NCBI GenBank assembly: GCA_964589365.1
Contig: CAZPTQ010000245.1
Span: 1 to 5,624, forward strand
Direction of reading: 5' to 3'
Source of the DNA: M3007 sp964589365
GTDB lineage: Bacteria > Bacteroidota > Bacteroidia > Chitinophagales > Saprospiraceae
DNA: 5,624 bases
The notes beneath the pieces are model-generated. The model worked only from the letters and a program-made list of their open reading frames with translations, was not told the origin of the DNA and made no database searches. This document shows positions 5,606 through 5,624 of this stretch, in pieces. Position 1 is the stretch's first letter. Every line of letters begins with the position of its first letter. The translations under genes were made by a program, and so were the position numbers.

Positions 5606-5624
5606 AACGTTGGACCTCTCCGAG
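5606..5624 (-). repeat. GRCCTCGGAGAGGYC palindromic repeat, copy 3 (inverted, cut by window edge)
   Basis: On the minus strand this reads CTCGGAGAGGTCCAACGTT, the same core and tail as copies 1 and 2 in the opposite direction. The window ends inside its stem. The next plus-strand bases should be a GTC-like continuation if the copy is complete. Confidence 0.65.

Noticed and set aside
5508..5624. A CRISPR array, suggested by repeated units with spacers.
   Set aside because: There are only three units, one inverted, with unequal spacing and diverged tails, and no cas genes. They behave as dispersed palindromic repeats.

Overview
The window looks like a chromosomal segment of a Bacteroidota bacterium, plausibly from the Saprospiria/Chitinophagia side of the phylum. 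This is inferred from three things. Start codons lack Shine-Dalgarno sequences. Promoter-like elements fit the phylum's TTTG-20 bp-TAnnTTTG pattern (clearest in front of the tRNA gene). The gaps between genes are rich in small GC-rich palindromic repeats of a kind common in these genomes. No marker fixes the genus.

Left part (1-1081): a minus-strand radC-family gene (148-846), with no supportable gene before it in 1-147. A divergent tRNA-Val(UAC) gene (976-1050) follows, with its own promoter and a strong intrinsic terminator. Middle (1192-2541): a lone TolC-type outer-membrane efflux protein. Its signal-peptide codons contain a short GC-rich palindrome, and no membrane-fusion or inner-membrane pump gene lies next to it in the window.

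Right part (2703-5436): a tight three-gene plus-strand operon, and the most interesting content. Gene 1 is a TIR-domain protein with a C-terminal coiled-coil tail. Gene 2 has a copy of the same tail module at its N-terminus, followed by a domain that looks like an inactive STAND-type P-loop NTPase (iSTAND). Gene 3 is a MoxR-like AAA+ ATPase with intact catalytic motifs. The genes overlap by 4 bp (ATGA) and are then separated by 2 bp. The shared module (18 of 44 residues identical in an ungapped hand alignment) suggests that TIR effector and iSTAND adaptor associate through like-with-like contacts. The AAA+ protein would then act as the NTP-dependent sensor, remodeller or licensing switch. This matches the logic of NTPase-controlled conflict systems described from comparative genomics (effector-associated domains, iSTAND, MoxR). 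The predicted outcome is TIR-catalysed NAD+ cleavage on infection or stress. The usual vWA/VMAP-type partner is not seen before the operon closes.

The operon is bracketed by two unrelated long inverted repeats. An ATCCGTG-rich imperfect hairpin (2546-2640) starts four bases after the tolC stop. A perfect 24-bp hairpin (5436-5484) begins inside the stop codon of the AAA+ gene. Beyond it, 5485-5624 holds no gene but has three copies of a GACCTCGGAGAGGTC-type palindromic repeat whose stem bases covary between copies.
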